Source: Thioclava arctica
GTDB taxonomy: Bacteria > Pseudomonadota > Alphaproteobacteria > Rhodobacterales > Rhodobacteraceae
Reading direction: 5' to 3'
Assembly: GCF_040892615.1 (NCBI RefSeq)
Contig: NZ_JBFRYC010000003.1
Span: 248,001 to 312,000 of the forward strand
Length of the DNA stretch: 64,000 nt
The notes under the pieces: generated by a model
Database searches by the model: none
What the model was told of the DNA's origin: nothing
What the model saw: only the letters and a program-made list of their open reading frames with translations
In this document: positions 25,280-33,112 of the stretch, piece after piece
How the letters are laid out: each line of letters starts with the position of its first letter
Numbering within the stretch: position 1 is the first letter of the stretch
Made by a program: the position numbers and the translations under genes

Positions 25280-26383
25280 ATGACCAAGATCAAGACCCCG
25301 GTAGTGCGCAATGCACTGCCCCTGAACGAGATTCTTGCAGGTGACTGCATCGAAGTAATGAACAGCCTGCCCGAGGGCAGTGTTGATCTTATTTTTGCCG
25401 ACCCCCCTTACAACCTGCAACTGCGCGGCGATCTGCATCGCCCCGACAATTCCAAGGTCGATGCGGTGGATGACGCTTGGGACCAGTTCGGATCCTTCGC
25501 GCATTACGACCAGTTTACACGCGACTGGCTGGCCGCTGCGCGCCGCATCCTCAAACCCAATGGGGCGATCTGGGTGATCGGATCGTATCACAATGTGTTC
25601 CGCATGGGCGCTGAGCTGCAGAATCAAGGCTTCTGGATTCTCAATGATGTGGTCTGGCGCAAATCCAACCCGATGCCGAATTTCCGCGGCAAACGCCTGA
25701 CCAATGCGCATGAAACGCTGATCTGGGCCTCCAAAGCCGAGGGCGCAAAATATACGTTCAACTATGAGGCGCTGAAATCGCTGAACGAGGGCATTCAGAT
25801 GCGCTCGGATTGGGTGATCCCGATCTGCAATGGCGGTGAGCGTCTCAAGGATGAGAATGGTGACAAGGCCCATCCCACCCAAAAACCCGAAGCCCTGCTG
25901 CATCGTCTCATCGTAGGCACCACCAATCCCGGCGATGTCGTGCTCGACCCGTTCTTTGGTACCGGCACCTCGGGCGCTGTGGCGAAAATGCTGGGCCGCG
26001 ATTTTATCGGCATCGAGCGCGAGGAAGCCTATCGCGAGGTGGCGCAAAAACGCCTCTCGAAGATTCGCAAATTCGACCGCGAGGCGCTTGAGGTTTCGAC
26101 CTCGAAACGCTCCGAGCCGCGCGTGCCCTTTGGTCAATTGGTCGAGCGCGGCATGCTGCGCCCCGGCGAAGAGCTGTTTTCGATGAACGGGCGGCACAAG
26201 GTCAAGGTGCGCGCTGACGGCACGCTGATTGGCGATGACGTCAAAGGTTCGATCCACCAGGTCGGTGCGCATCTTGAAGGCGCGCCGAGCTGTAATGGCT
26301 GGACCTATTGGACCTTCAAGCGCGATGGCAAACAGGTCCCCATTGACCTGCTGCGTCAACAAATTCGCGCAGAGATGACCTGA
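25280..26383 (+). CDS. ccrM: Cell-cycle-regulated DNA adenine methyltransferase (GANTC)
   Basis: Beta-class N6-adenine methyltransferase acting on GANTC, 367 residues. DPPY is near residue 40, and the SAM-binding FGTGTSGAVA follows near 225, the order expected for beta class. The segment AHPTQKPEALLHRLI is typical of CcrM. The last 85 residues form the CcrM-specific DNA-binding extension ending in the GLY/W-rich NGWTYWTFKRDGK. The start is chosen for GAGGCGAGT before ATG; a frame 20 codons longer has no binding site. It has no cognate restriction enzyme nearby, as expected for a solitary methylase. Confidence 0.95.
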   Translation: MTKIKTPVVRNALPLNEILAGDCIEVMNSLPEGSVDLIFADPPYNLQLRGDLHRPDNSKVDAVDDAWDQFGSFAHYDQFTRDWLAAARRILKPNGAIWVIGSYHNVFRMGAELQNQGFWILNDVVWRKSNPMPNFRGKRLTNAHETLIWASKAEGAKYTFNYEALKSLNEGIQMRSDWVIPICNGGERLKDENGDKAHPTQKPEALLHRLIVGTTNPGDVVLDPFFGTGTSGAVAKMLGRDFIGIEREEAYREVAQKRLSKIRKFDREALEVSTSKRSEPRVPFGQLVERGMLRPGEELFSMNGRHKVKVRADGTLIGDDVKGSIHQVGAHLEGAPSCNGWTYWTFKRDGKQVPIDLLRQQIRAEMT

Positions 26384-26416
26384 GCGTCTTTCACTAGCAA
26401 CACAAGTTTACCGCCA

Positions 26417-26441
26417 GTGCCTGAGGCTCGTCCTCAGGCAC
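26417..26441. terminator. Hairpin after ccrM
   Basis: GTGCCTGAGG, loop CTCGT, CCTCAGGCAC: a perfect 10-bp stem 34 bp after the ccrM stop. There is no T tract; it probably acts together with the next hairpin. Confidence 0.6.
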
Positions 26442-26447
26442 AGCCTT

Positions 26448-26478
26448 GCCCCGTCGTGTCAAAACGACGGGGCCTTTT
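26448..26478 (+). terminator. Intrinsic terminator after ccrM
   Basis: GCCCCGTCGT, loop GTCAAA, ACGACGGGGC, then CTTTT. The perfect 10-bp stem and T run end the rnhB-ccrM transcript immediately before the accessory element. Confidence 0.8.
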
Positions 26479-26496
26479 GAGTCCAGGAGAAAGGGG

Positions 26497-26521
26497 CCTT
26501 GCTTGGCCGTTGATTGTCGTT
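26497..26521 (+). repeat. Left terminal inverted match of the element
   Basis: It reads CCTTGC-TTGG-CCGTTGATTGTCGTT into the element and matches the reverse complement of 36795-36819 at 21 of 25 positions, with a 15-base perfect core. It lies 19 bp after the ccrM terminator. Confidence 0.6.
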
Positions 26522-26557
26522 TCGGGACGCCTTGTTTCTAAGGGCTGCTCAATTTTG

Positions 26558-26585
26558 AAAGCCCGCCAGAACACTGGCGGGCTTT
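26558..26585. terminator. Terminator of the mobilization operon
   Basis: AAAGCCCGCCAG, loop AACA, CTGGCGGGCTTT: a perfect 12-bp stem. On the minus strand it follows the 117-residue gene and is continued by TTTCAAAATT, so it would end that operon; it can also work on the plus strand. Confidence 0.75.
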
Positions 26586-26634
26586 AACGATCCGTTGTGC
26601 GCAGTCAGCCGCGCGGGGCAGAGGCGATTGTCGA

Positions 26635-26988
26635 TCAGATGTCCTTGTTATCCACTGCACTCTCCTTAGGCTTTTCCCGAGTCGAGGCCTGCGGTGCCGC
26701 AGGTGAGGGCGAAGTGGGGGCCTCCGGTTCGGGAAGTAGTTGCGCGAGGTAATCCGCAATCCGCTTGCTATCAGCGGCACTGGACGCACCAGAGAGCGTT
26801 TCGAGGAAGGTCTCGACCTGATCGCGCGGCGTCTTGTCGAGCCACTTGCCAAAGGCGTCAATGACATAACGGCGCCGACGCAATTGCGCCTTGTGCTCTT
26901 TTTCAGCCACCTGTGCGACCTTGTTCTGGAGACTCAGATATTTCTGAAAGATGCGCTCTTGCTGCGATTGAGGGATTTGAACGGTCAT
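26635..26988 (-). CDS. Small helical protein downstream of relaxase, possible mobilization accessory
   Basis: The 117-residue protein is charged and helical up to about residue 85 (QQERIFQKYLSLQNKVAQVA, then AQLRRRRYVIDAFGKWLD). The tail is rich in Pro, Ala and Ser. A GGAG site precedes the ATG at 26988; the frame extends 12 codons further without support. It lies 69 bp after the relaxase gene on the same strand and ends at a strong terminator. The position suggests a MobC- or TraD-like relaxosome accessory protein, but there is no diagnostic motif. Confidence 0.5.
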   Translation of the reverse strand: MTVQIPQSQQERIFQKYLSLQNKVAQVAEKEHKAQLRRRRYVIDAFGKWLDKTPRDQVETFLETLSGASSAADSKRIADYLAQLLPEPEAPTSPSPAAPQASTREKPKESAVDNKDI

Positions 26989-27057
26989 GTCGTGCTCCTG
27001 TGTTTGCGACGGGTTCAAAAGCAAAAATGGAGCCCCTGACCCCGCACGGAAGCCAAT

Positions 27058-28485
27058 TTAGCGCTTTTTTTGATCGTTATTTTTATTGTTGTTTTTCAAT
27101 TTTTTGTCCGTGATTTCGACCGCCCTTTTCTCGATCTGCGTGTCTGCGATGAAATGTTTTCGCAGGCCCGATGGGAGCGCTGCAAGCATCTTGGCGCGCA
27201 GCTGGTCGAGGGCTGTTTCTTTCTGCTCGACCGCAGCCAACCGCGCAGCGACAGACTTTTCGGCCTGTTGGGATGCCCCTTGCCGGAAGGCTCGATAGGC
27301 ACCGCCCAGATGGATCAGTAGTTTTCGTGCCGAACTGCCTGGTGCTAATAGTAAGCGCTCCAACCGATCGCGCTCCCGCGACTTCGCAGGAACGCGTGGT
27401 GAAACCGTCATTCGGTCGTTTTCGGCCGGAATGAGTTTGCCTGTCGCCGCGTGCTCGGCAATCTCGATCACTTCGTTCGCGACAGTTTCGCGCGCTTCGG
27501 CGCGCTCGGTTGCCGCGATCAGAGCTTCTCGTTGGCGTCTGGTATCACGCAGCAATTGTTCCGAGCGTTCGCGCTCCGCTTCGAGCTTCTTCTTATCGGC
27601 CTGGACCTTGGCATTTGCTCGCGCCAAGCGGATTTCCTCATTTGCACGCCAGATATGCGCTGGAACATGTTTCTTGCGACGCGGAATGATGACGGCCGGG
27701 TCGTTCTTTTTCGCTTTCTTCGCCTTTCGGCGCGCCGCTGCCTGACGTTCCCCACGCGTCAGCCCCAGTGAGGCGAAAAATGCGCCGATGTCGTCCTGCG
27801 CTTTCTCGTAATCCTTCAGGAGCGGATGAGACGATGGTTGGATGAGCCGCTGTATGCCGCTGCGTTTCGAGTGTTTCTCCGTCCAAGGGGCGATCACCCC
27901 ATGGATGTGGAATGTCGTCTCGTCGCGATCAGCGCGCGCATGCAGAACCTGGTTGCCGAAGCGCGATCGCAGCCATTCAATCGCCAAGTCCTGAAACTGA
28001 GCTTCGCGCTCTTCGATCAGTTTCTGTCGCGCTGCCGCCTTTTCTTCGTCTGTCCCGACAAAGTGGGTGTCGTCCTGCGAGGGAACGAACCACTCTCGGC
28101 TTGCGGTGATGATGAACTCACGCAAAGGGCCGGATTTTGATTTGCGCCACGGATCGCGCGGCCCCTCAATCAAGCGCCGATCCGCTTCCTTGTGGCGCTT
28201 GACTGCACGAAGCCCTTCGACCTCCTGATTGATATTTTCAAGGCTCGCGAGGCGGACCGCCTGCGTCAGCTCTTTGTGCCAAGCCGGGGAGCCGAGGATC
28301 TGCTCGTTCAGTCGAGTGCGGCTCGGATCGACATGGTCCAGTCGGTCTTCCTGCTGCTTGCGATCACCGTGCATCCGATAGCGGTAGAGCTGCTGAGGAT
28401 AGAGTTCGGCGAAGCGCAGCACGACGGGACGGGGTGACGATACCGACGCAGCAGCGAATGCGTCGATAGGGTGATGCATGGACAT
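27058..28485 (-). CDS. MobV/Pre-like relaxase (mobilization protein)
   Basis: The 475-residue protein has the segment ADRDETTFHIHGVIAPW (about 185-201). This matches MobV motif III (HxDExTPHxH), with the first His replaced by Asp and the Pro by Phe. IITASREWF (about 125-133) fits the preceding MobV motif. The second half (about 290-475) is a long charged coiled coil ending in K/N-rich repeats, as in many mobilization proteins. The start has CAGGAGG upstream. The altered motif may lower or change relaxase activity. The call rests on these motifs and on the neighbouring small gene and recombinase. Confidence 0.6.
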   Translation of the reverse strand: MSMHHPIDAFAAASVSSPRPVVLRFAELYPQQLYRYRMHGDRKQQEDRLDHVDPSRTRLNEQILGSPAWHKELTQAVRLASLENINQEVEGLRAVKRHKEADRRLIEGPRDPWRKSKSGPLREFIITASREWFVPSQDDTHFVGTDEEKAAARQKLIEEREAQFQDLAIEWLRSRFGNQVLHARADRDETTFHIHGVIAPWTEKHSKRSGIQRLIQPSSHPLLKDYEKAQDDIGAFFASLGLTRGERQAAARRKAKKAKKNDPAVIIPRRKKHVPAHIWRANEEIRLARANAKVQADKKKLEAERERSEQLLRDTRRQREALIAATERAEARETVANEVIEIAEHAATGKLIPAENDRMTVSPRVPAKSRERDRLERLLLAPGSSARKLLIHLGGAYRAFRQGASQQAEKSVAARLAAVEQKETALDQLRAKMLAALPSGLRKHFIADTQIEKRAVEITDKKLKNNNKNNDQKKR

Positions 28486-28891
28486 AACGGCCTCCTGATT
28501 GGGTTGCCGTCGGAAAATGGGCGGAGGGTGGGGAAGTAAAAGTTAGAGCGGAGGCATGAGATCGTGCTTAGCCTCTGCTGCGCCTTCGTTCGGATTGGAA
28601 CGGAGCCCTGCGTCAAAGCGGTATTGGGCCGATGGCAGCCCGCTCATGACATGTGTGCGGAGCGCAGCCAAACGCAGGGTATTCTAGCATGAAGGGCGGG
28701 AAGTTTGAATTTTCTGCTGCGCAGCGGAAGACATAGTCGACCACGAAAGCGGATGTTGTTTTCTTTGGTGAACAAGAGTGTGAGGATGGCCCGATTACGC
28801 CACGCGCAGACCTATTGAAGTTTCTGCCCTTGACCATGTTAACTTTTTTCCCCACAAATGAGGAAGTAAAAATTAACACGAGCAGGCTAAC
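28486..28891. other. Non-coding region upstream of the relaxase gene, possible oriT
   Basis: This is 406 bp between divergent genes. It holds an imperfect inverted repeat GCGGAGGC (28548-28555) / GCCTCTGC (28571-28578), a short CGTTC/GAACG hairpin near 28590, and a direct repeat GGAAGTAAAA at 28532-28541 and 28862-28871. Transfer origins usually lie next to relaxase genes, so this is the place to look for one. No known nick sequence was recognised, and reading frames here look spurious. Confidence 0.35.
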
Positions 28892-29518
28892 ATGGAATCG
28901 ATTCGCCCCACCACAACCACAGACACTGAAGAGGGGGACCTCCGTCTCTCTGAGTTAGGTCTTGAGCGACACAGGCTAATTGCGGCAGGTCATCATGCTT
29001 TGGCAGGCCGCGCAAATGCTTCCCCCCTTCACCCTGCAAACACCGCCGGATTCTTTTCCTACGCCGATGGTGTCAAAGGGTTGCGCGCTGAAAACATGGG
29101 CGCGAATTGGCAGTTTTTTCGAAGTGAAGGCGTCGAAGGGATTTGTAATGAAGAGCTCAATCTCAGGGTTTTGTTTGCAAATGTTCACGTCGCTTGCGGA
29201 CCGACCGACCCACAAGCGCGCTCCAAGAAGGGGGCTGGATCCGAAAGAGTAGCTTGTGGCGACATGTTTGAAGCTGCTGGCGTTGAGCTCCCTGTAAGTG
29301 TCGTGAAGTTTAGCGGCGACTACAAAACCTATTACCTCATGGTGGATCAGAACGGCGCGATGGAATTGAGCCTCCCAATTGTTAAGGCTGGCGGAAACTT
29401 CTTGCGCTGTGTTGAGCGAATTTTCCTAATTGATGGAAATGACCTTGACGAGATTGACTTCGGCCTCGATGAACCGGCTGGCGAATCCGATCTGGATTTC
29501 GTCGTGACCCGGAAATAG
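28892..29518 (+). CDS. Unknown protein paired with XRE-ImmA/IrrE gene
   Basis: The 208-residue soluble protein has no signal peptide or membrane helix. The N-terminal 20 residues are T/E-rich. The C-terminus is strongly acidic (NDLDEIDFGLDEPAGESDLD). I recognise no family. It begins 12 bp before the XRE-ImmA/IrrE gene on the same strand, so the two are one operon. The codon use and base composition are AT-richer than the core genome. In related layouts the partner of an XRE-peptidase protein is a toxin or the peptidase substrate; that is inference. Confidence 0.6.
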   Translation: MESIRPTTTTDTEEGDLRLSELGLERHRLIAAGHHALAGRANASPLHPANTAGFFSYADGVKGLRAENMGANWQFFRSEGVEGICNEELNLRVLFANVHVACGPTDPQARSKKGAGSERVACGDMFEAAGVELPVSVVKFSGDYKTYYLMVDQNGAMELSLPIVKAGGNFLRCVERIFLIDGNDLDEIDFGLDEPAGESDLDFVVTRK

Positions 29519-29530
29519 CGTTAAACTACT

Positions 29531-30658
29531 ATGTTCAGCAGCAAAAGGCTTAGCCTGGCTAGGAAGCGGCGCAGGCTGACGGCAAAAGGACTTGCACAAA
29601 AAGCAGGGGTGTCACCTGTAACGATTACGCGATTGGAGAACGGTCAAAATGAGGCCGTTCCTGAAACTGTAGAAAAATTGGCTGAGGTTCTCGGCTACCC
29701 TGCCGCCTTCTTCTATAAGGATGATCCCTCTGCTCTCACTAGAGAGGCAGTTAGTTTTCGTAGCTTGAAGAGCATGAGCGCTAAGGAACGCGACGCCGCG
29801 TTGTCGGCTGGCGAAATAGGCGTGGAAGTTTTCTCATGGCTCGAAGAGCAATTCAACCTCCCCTCTCTTGATCTTCCTCCCTTTGACCCAGAACTGACCC
29901 CTGATGCCGCGGCAGAGGCTCTGAGGCAACACTGGGGGCTTGGATACGAACCAATCCCAAATCTGCTCAAACTTTTTGAGTCCAAAGGGATTCGCGTTTT
30001 GGGTTTGGAGGAGAATACTGCAAACGTGGATGCTTTCTCTTTTTGGGAAGAAGAAAGTGCCTATGTTTTCTTGAACTCTTACAAATCGGCGGAGCGCAGC
30101 ATCTTTGATGCGGCGCACGAATTGGGGCACCTAGTTCTACATAAGCATGGCGCGACGCCGCAGGCTCCGAAAGGAAAAAGTGAGATTAATCCTTTCGAAG
30201 ACACAAGAAATACAGAGATTGAGGCAAACAGATTTGCGGCAGCATTCTTGATGCCCGAAGAAGATTTGCGCTTGCGCCTTCCTCGTTTCATCACGGCTGA
30301 TGTCATCATCAAAGCCAAGAGGCGTTGGAGGGTGTCTGCGATGGCGCTCGCGTATCGCGTGCACCACTTTCAGCGACCAATGCTGACTGAGTGGCAGTAT
30401 CGCTCAATCTGCATTGAGCTTGGAAGACGTGGTTATCGGAGCGGCGAACCAGAAGGGATTTCCCGAGAAAGCTCGGTTCTGTGGAAAATGGTGCTTTCTG
30501 AACTCTGGTCAGATCGCAAAAATCTTCAGCACATTGCCAACGATCTATCTCTGCCTGCAGGCGAAGTTGAAATGTTGCTTTCAGGGATTTTGCCAAGAAT
30601 AGAACAGAGTGAATTTATCGGCGAAAATGCCAGACCTGCTTTGAGAGCTGTAAAATAA
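29531..30658 (+). CDS. XRE-family regulator with ImmA/IrrE metallopeptidase domain
   Basis: The 375-residue protein has an N-terminal HTH (about 5-60: LTAKGLAQKAGVSPVTITRLENGQ) followed by the ImmA/IrrE (DUF955) domain. The zinc motif is HELGH (196-200), and the third ligand helix is EIEANRFAAAFLMP (about 229-242). A C-terminal 100-residue helical domain completes it. Proteins of this type relieve repression of mobile elements or act as antitoxins by cleaving or binding a regulator. Here the pair with the 208-residue protein suggests a regulated two-gene module. The binding site before the ATG is weak, so it is probably translated by coupling. Confidence 0.85.
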   Translation: MFSSKRLSLARKRRRLTAKGLAQKAGVSPVTITRLENGQNEAVPETVEKLAEVLGYPAAFFYKDDPSALTREAVSFRSLKSMSAKERDAALSAGEIGVEVFSWLEEQFNLPSLDLPPFDPELTPDAAAEALRQHWGLGYEPIPNLLKLFESKGIRVLGLEENTANVDAFSFWEEESAYVFLNSYKSAERSIFDAAHELGHLVLHKHGATPQAPKGKSEINPFEDTRNTEIEANRFAAAFLMPEEDLRLRLPRFITADVIIKAKRRWRVSAMALAYRVHHFQRPMLTEWQYRSICIELGRRGYRSGEPEGISRESSVLWKMVLSELWSDRKNLQHIANDLSLPAGEVEMLLSGILPRIEQSEFIGENARPALRAVK

Positions 30659-30730
30659 TAACAGATAGCTCCCCGCGGGCTAAAAGCTTGCGGGTGGCGA
30701 TCCCATCCGGAACAGTCAATCCCCCCACCT

Positions 30731-31165
30731 TCAAAGGTGGATGATCTCAACGTTACCCCATCTTTGATCAAGGTATTCAGCCAACAGTCTCCGATGGCAA
30801 AAATGCGGGGTGTCTTCACTGCACAGCAAACAACATCCGTCTAAATCGGCAGGACGCAGTTTCTCAACTTTGCGTTTCATCATGAGGTCCAAATACTGGT
30901 TCTCATAATTTGACCAATCAATTTTATTTTTCTTGTATGCGTCAAGCATTGACTTTGTTGGGGCAAAGTTGGGTGCGTGAATGTAGTCCATTTTGCACAA
31001 GTTCTTTGCAAAGAACTTTAGGTCATCGCGTTTAGCGAACCCGGCGAGCTGCGAAACGTTGTTCAAGCGGACATCGACAAGCTTTCGAGAGTGGGAGTCT
31101 TTGAGTCGGCCAAAGAAATGCTCGGCTGTGGTTTTCGTAAAGCCTATTGTGAAGACTTGAACCAT
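30731..31165 (-). CDS. DUF488 protein B (third gene of dual-OB operon)
   Basis: The 144-residue DUF488 domain protein starts MVQVFTIGFTKTTAEHFFGR. It has the DVR strand motif at 31-33 and the family signature C-S-E-D-T-P-H-F-C-H-R at 115-125, so the putative catalytic Cys and the CHR motif are intact. DUF488 proteins are uncharacterised but are proposed to act on nucleic acids in conflict systems. It starts six bases after DUF488 A with GAGG upstream, and is last in a three-gene operon. Confidence 0.88.
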   Translation of the reverse strand: MVQVFTIGFTKTTAEHFFGRLKDSHSRKLVDVRLNNVSQLAGFAKRDDLKFFAKNLCKMDYIHAPNFAPTKSMLDAYKKNKIDWSNYENQYLDLMMKRKVEKLRPADLDGCCLLCSEDTPHFCHRRLLAEYLDQRWGNVEIIHL

Positions 31166-31171
31166 GTTGCC

Positions 31172-31762
31172 TCAACCTCCCCGCCGATAGGCGATTTGTT
31201 TTTCTCTGCCAAAATATGCCTTCGAAACGAGTTCATCCTGAGAATTCAGCATGTCCTCTCGAGGCATACCAAGGATATCTAGGACACGCAGCATCGTCTC
31301 CTCATGAGATTCTGTCATGCCATTGGAGAGGATGTGCTTGATTTCAGCTCCTCGTTCGCACAACACTTTCGAAACTAAGATTGTCCGATGGCATTCCGTA
31401 GGGTCACGTTCGGAGCACATCAGCGCGATGCGGTGCCGCTCGCACCCATCTTCCACACGCTGAATGCCCCTTTGAAAGAGCTGAGACCTAGCCAGCCTTT
31501 CATAGCTTACGACGTCGTTAACGTAGCATGAGTCGTCATTCGATCTCGCGCCCAATTCTTTCCCGAGGAAAACATAGGCGACACCCGCCTCATTCAATGA
31601 AGCTCTCAATTCGTCTGTAGAAAACTGCGGGGCGTGCTTGCTGTATGGTGAAGAACGGACATCTGCCACAGCAGTCACGCCATGCTTTGCCAACAACTCC
31701 AAAAACCGTTCTACAGGTTGAGTTGAGTGTCCAATCGTGAAAACAAGGCGGTTGCTGCTCAT
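31172..31762 (-). CDS. DUF488 protein A (second gene of dual-OB operon)
   Basis: The 196-residue protein has the canonical start LVFTIGHSTQPVERFLELL, ADVRSSPYSKHAPQFS (34-49) and the signature C-S-E-R-D-P-T-E-C-H-R at 116-126. It carries a C-terminal extension of about 50 residues that protein B lacks. Two different DUF488 copies in one operon suggest a heteromer or two related substrates. It starts four bases after the dual-OB gene. Function unknown. Confidence 0.9.
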   Translation of the reverse strand: MSSNRLVFTIGHSTQPVERFLELLAKHGVTAVADVRSSPYSKHAPQFSTDELRASLNEAGVAYVFLGKELGARSNDDSCYVNDVVSYERLARSQLFQRGIQRVEDGCERHRIALMCSERDPTECHRTILVSKVLCERGAEIKHILSNGMTESHEETMLRVLDILGMPREDMLNSQDELVSKAYFGREKQIAYRRGG

Positions 31763-31766
31763 GTCT

Positions 31767-32438
31767 CTATGCTATCAGCCCGGCAACCAGCTTTGAAGCA
31801 GTGTTTTTCGCCGGCCAAACATGCGCCAAGCTAACACTGAGGAATGGGTTTTGCAGAGCGTGCCTATCCCCAACCCCCGTATTGAATCGCGCAAATTGGA
31901 TCGGATCTGTCAACTTGATTTTGTGAGGTGTTCCAGCCCAAGTGAAGCTCACCCAAACTTCATTGTTTCCACTGTATGGATTGTGGGAAACTTCAACGTT
32001 AGCGGTTTCTGGTTGAATCAGAGCAAGTGACCAATCAAACTGATGCGCCACTTGTCCGCTGACTAGGTCATGGCGGCCTGTGTAGGTGCTCTGAGCCGGC
32101 CTCCACAAAGGAGTATCGTGCGAAAGGACAGCTCCAACCAGTTCATTTGATTCGGCTTGTCCAACCTTCGTCCAACGGAGGTTATTCGTTATTAGCCAGT
32201 TCTCAGTTTGGTGATGCTCTGGCTGGTGAGCGTCAAAAGATATTTCGACCAAATCTAGCATGGCCAAACTAGAGCCGTCAGCATAGGTCTTCTCATCTTC
32301 GCTGATCGCCTGATCCTGTCGGTGACTGATGGGGCGAACCCATGGCCCGAACTGACCATTCACAATTTCGATACCAGCTACACAACTGCCACCAGGTCGA
32401 AAAGAATTAGCCAAACAAATAATAGTCTTTGTCACCAT
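31767..32438 (-). CDS. Dual OB domain-containing protein (first gene of operon)
   Basis: The 223-residue protein has the pattern IICLANSFRPGGSCVAGIE, then GPWVRPISHR, a short acidic stretch, LDLVEISFDAHQPEHHQTENW and WTKVGQ. I recognise this as the dual-OB (DuOB) domain, a predicted nucleic-acid-binding module that recurs next to DUF488 genes. A GGGGGA site precedes the ATG. It leads a tightly packed operon with two DUF488 genes (gaps of 4 and 6 bp), convergent with the XRE-ImmA/IrrE pair. Family recollection is from memory. Confidence 0.7.
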   Translation of the reverse strand: MVTKTIICLANSFRPGGSCVAGIEIVNGQFGPWVRPISHRQDQAISEDEKTYADGSSLAMLDLVEISFDAHQPEHHQTENWLITNNLRWTKVGQAESNELVGAVLSHDTPLWRPAQSTYTGRHDLVSGQVAHQFDWSLALIQPETANVEVSHNPYSGNNEVWVSFTWAGTPHKIKLTDPIQFARFNTGVGDRHALQNPFLSVSLAHVWPAKNTASKLVAGLIA

Positions 32439-32825
32439 AATGCATCCCCCACTCCTAATAACAAAGAATATAGGACTGAACGAGTGACTTTCAACGCCCC
32501 GGGGCCTCCATAATCAAAAGTCTGAAGTGGGTTGCACCCCATCGACCCGGTCTCTGCGCACTCCATTACTGGCCTTGCTGTTGGTAGCGTTGATCCTACT
32601 ACATGACTGAGGCGCTGATTGGTCAATGATGTATTGTCCGGCCAAACGGCCGCTCTGCCTCGCGCGGCGGCCGGCAGACAAGCAGGAATGCTGCACAATG
32701 AATAGATGTCCGGTCTAGGAAAGCAGGCAGACCGGTTACTAGTCGCATCAAATGTCGGTTTTGGACTGTCGTTTCAAAGGGGTGATGCAACATTTTAATC
32801 TTTTTGGAAAGATGGAGTGTTTGCC
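32439..32825. other. Non-coding stretch between dual-OB operon and IS30 remnant
   Basis: This is 387 bp. It must contain the promoter of the dual-OB operon (AT-rich part near 32440-32480) and, at its right end, the left flank of the IS30 remnant. A GC hairpin CGGCCGC (32647-32653) / GCGGCCG (32667-32673) is visible. Short reading frames here have no binding site or family features. Confidence 0.4.
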
Positions 32826-33112
32826 ATGAAGTATCGCACACGTCTGTTATATACGGACAAACAGAAGTCTGAGATGATCGATAGGTGGCAACGCGGCGAT
32901 TCAATGAGCTCGATTGGCCGTCACTTCAATGGTGCGTCGTCGTCGATTTTCCCTCATTTGGCACGAACAGGTGGGATTCGCCCCGCTGATCGCACGCGAC
33001 CGCGATATGCTTTGAGTCTGACGGAACGGTAAGAAATTTCCCGTGGGCTTGTCACAAAGCAGTCGTTTCGTTTAATCGCGCAAAACTTGAACCGGTCATC
33101 CCGTTGCACCAC
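32826..33112 (+). pseudogene. IS30-family transposase, truncated N-terminal fragment
   Basis: It starts MKYRTRLLYTDKQKSEMIDRW and continues with RWQRGDSMSSIGRHF, the N-terminal helix-turn-helix region of IS30-type transposases, then ALSLTER. An in-frame TAA (33030-33032) replaces the usual Glu of the TEREEISRGL segment. The frame then continues with EISRGLVTKQSFRLIAQNLN and loses similarity near 33112. The catalytic DDE domain is missing, so this is a dead remnant with both a nonsense mutation and a truncation. Confidence 0.8.

Noticed and set aside
25181..26362. Minus-strand frame of about 390 codons
   Set aside because: It is antisense to ccrM, which has full catalytic motifs; composition artefact.
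26384..26640. tRNA gene or tRNA 3' end as attachment site of the element
   Set aside because: The region contains only hairpins of terminator type; no tRNA-like fold or CCA end was seen.
28613..28879. 88-codon minus-strand frame upstream of the relaxase
   Set aside because: No ribosome binding site or family features; the region fits a regulatory or transfer-origin segment better.
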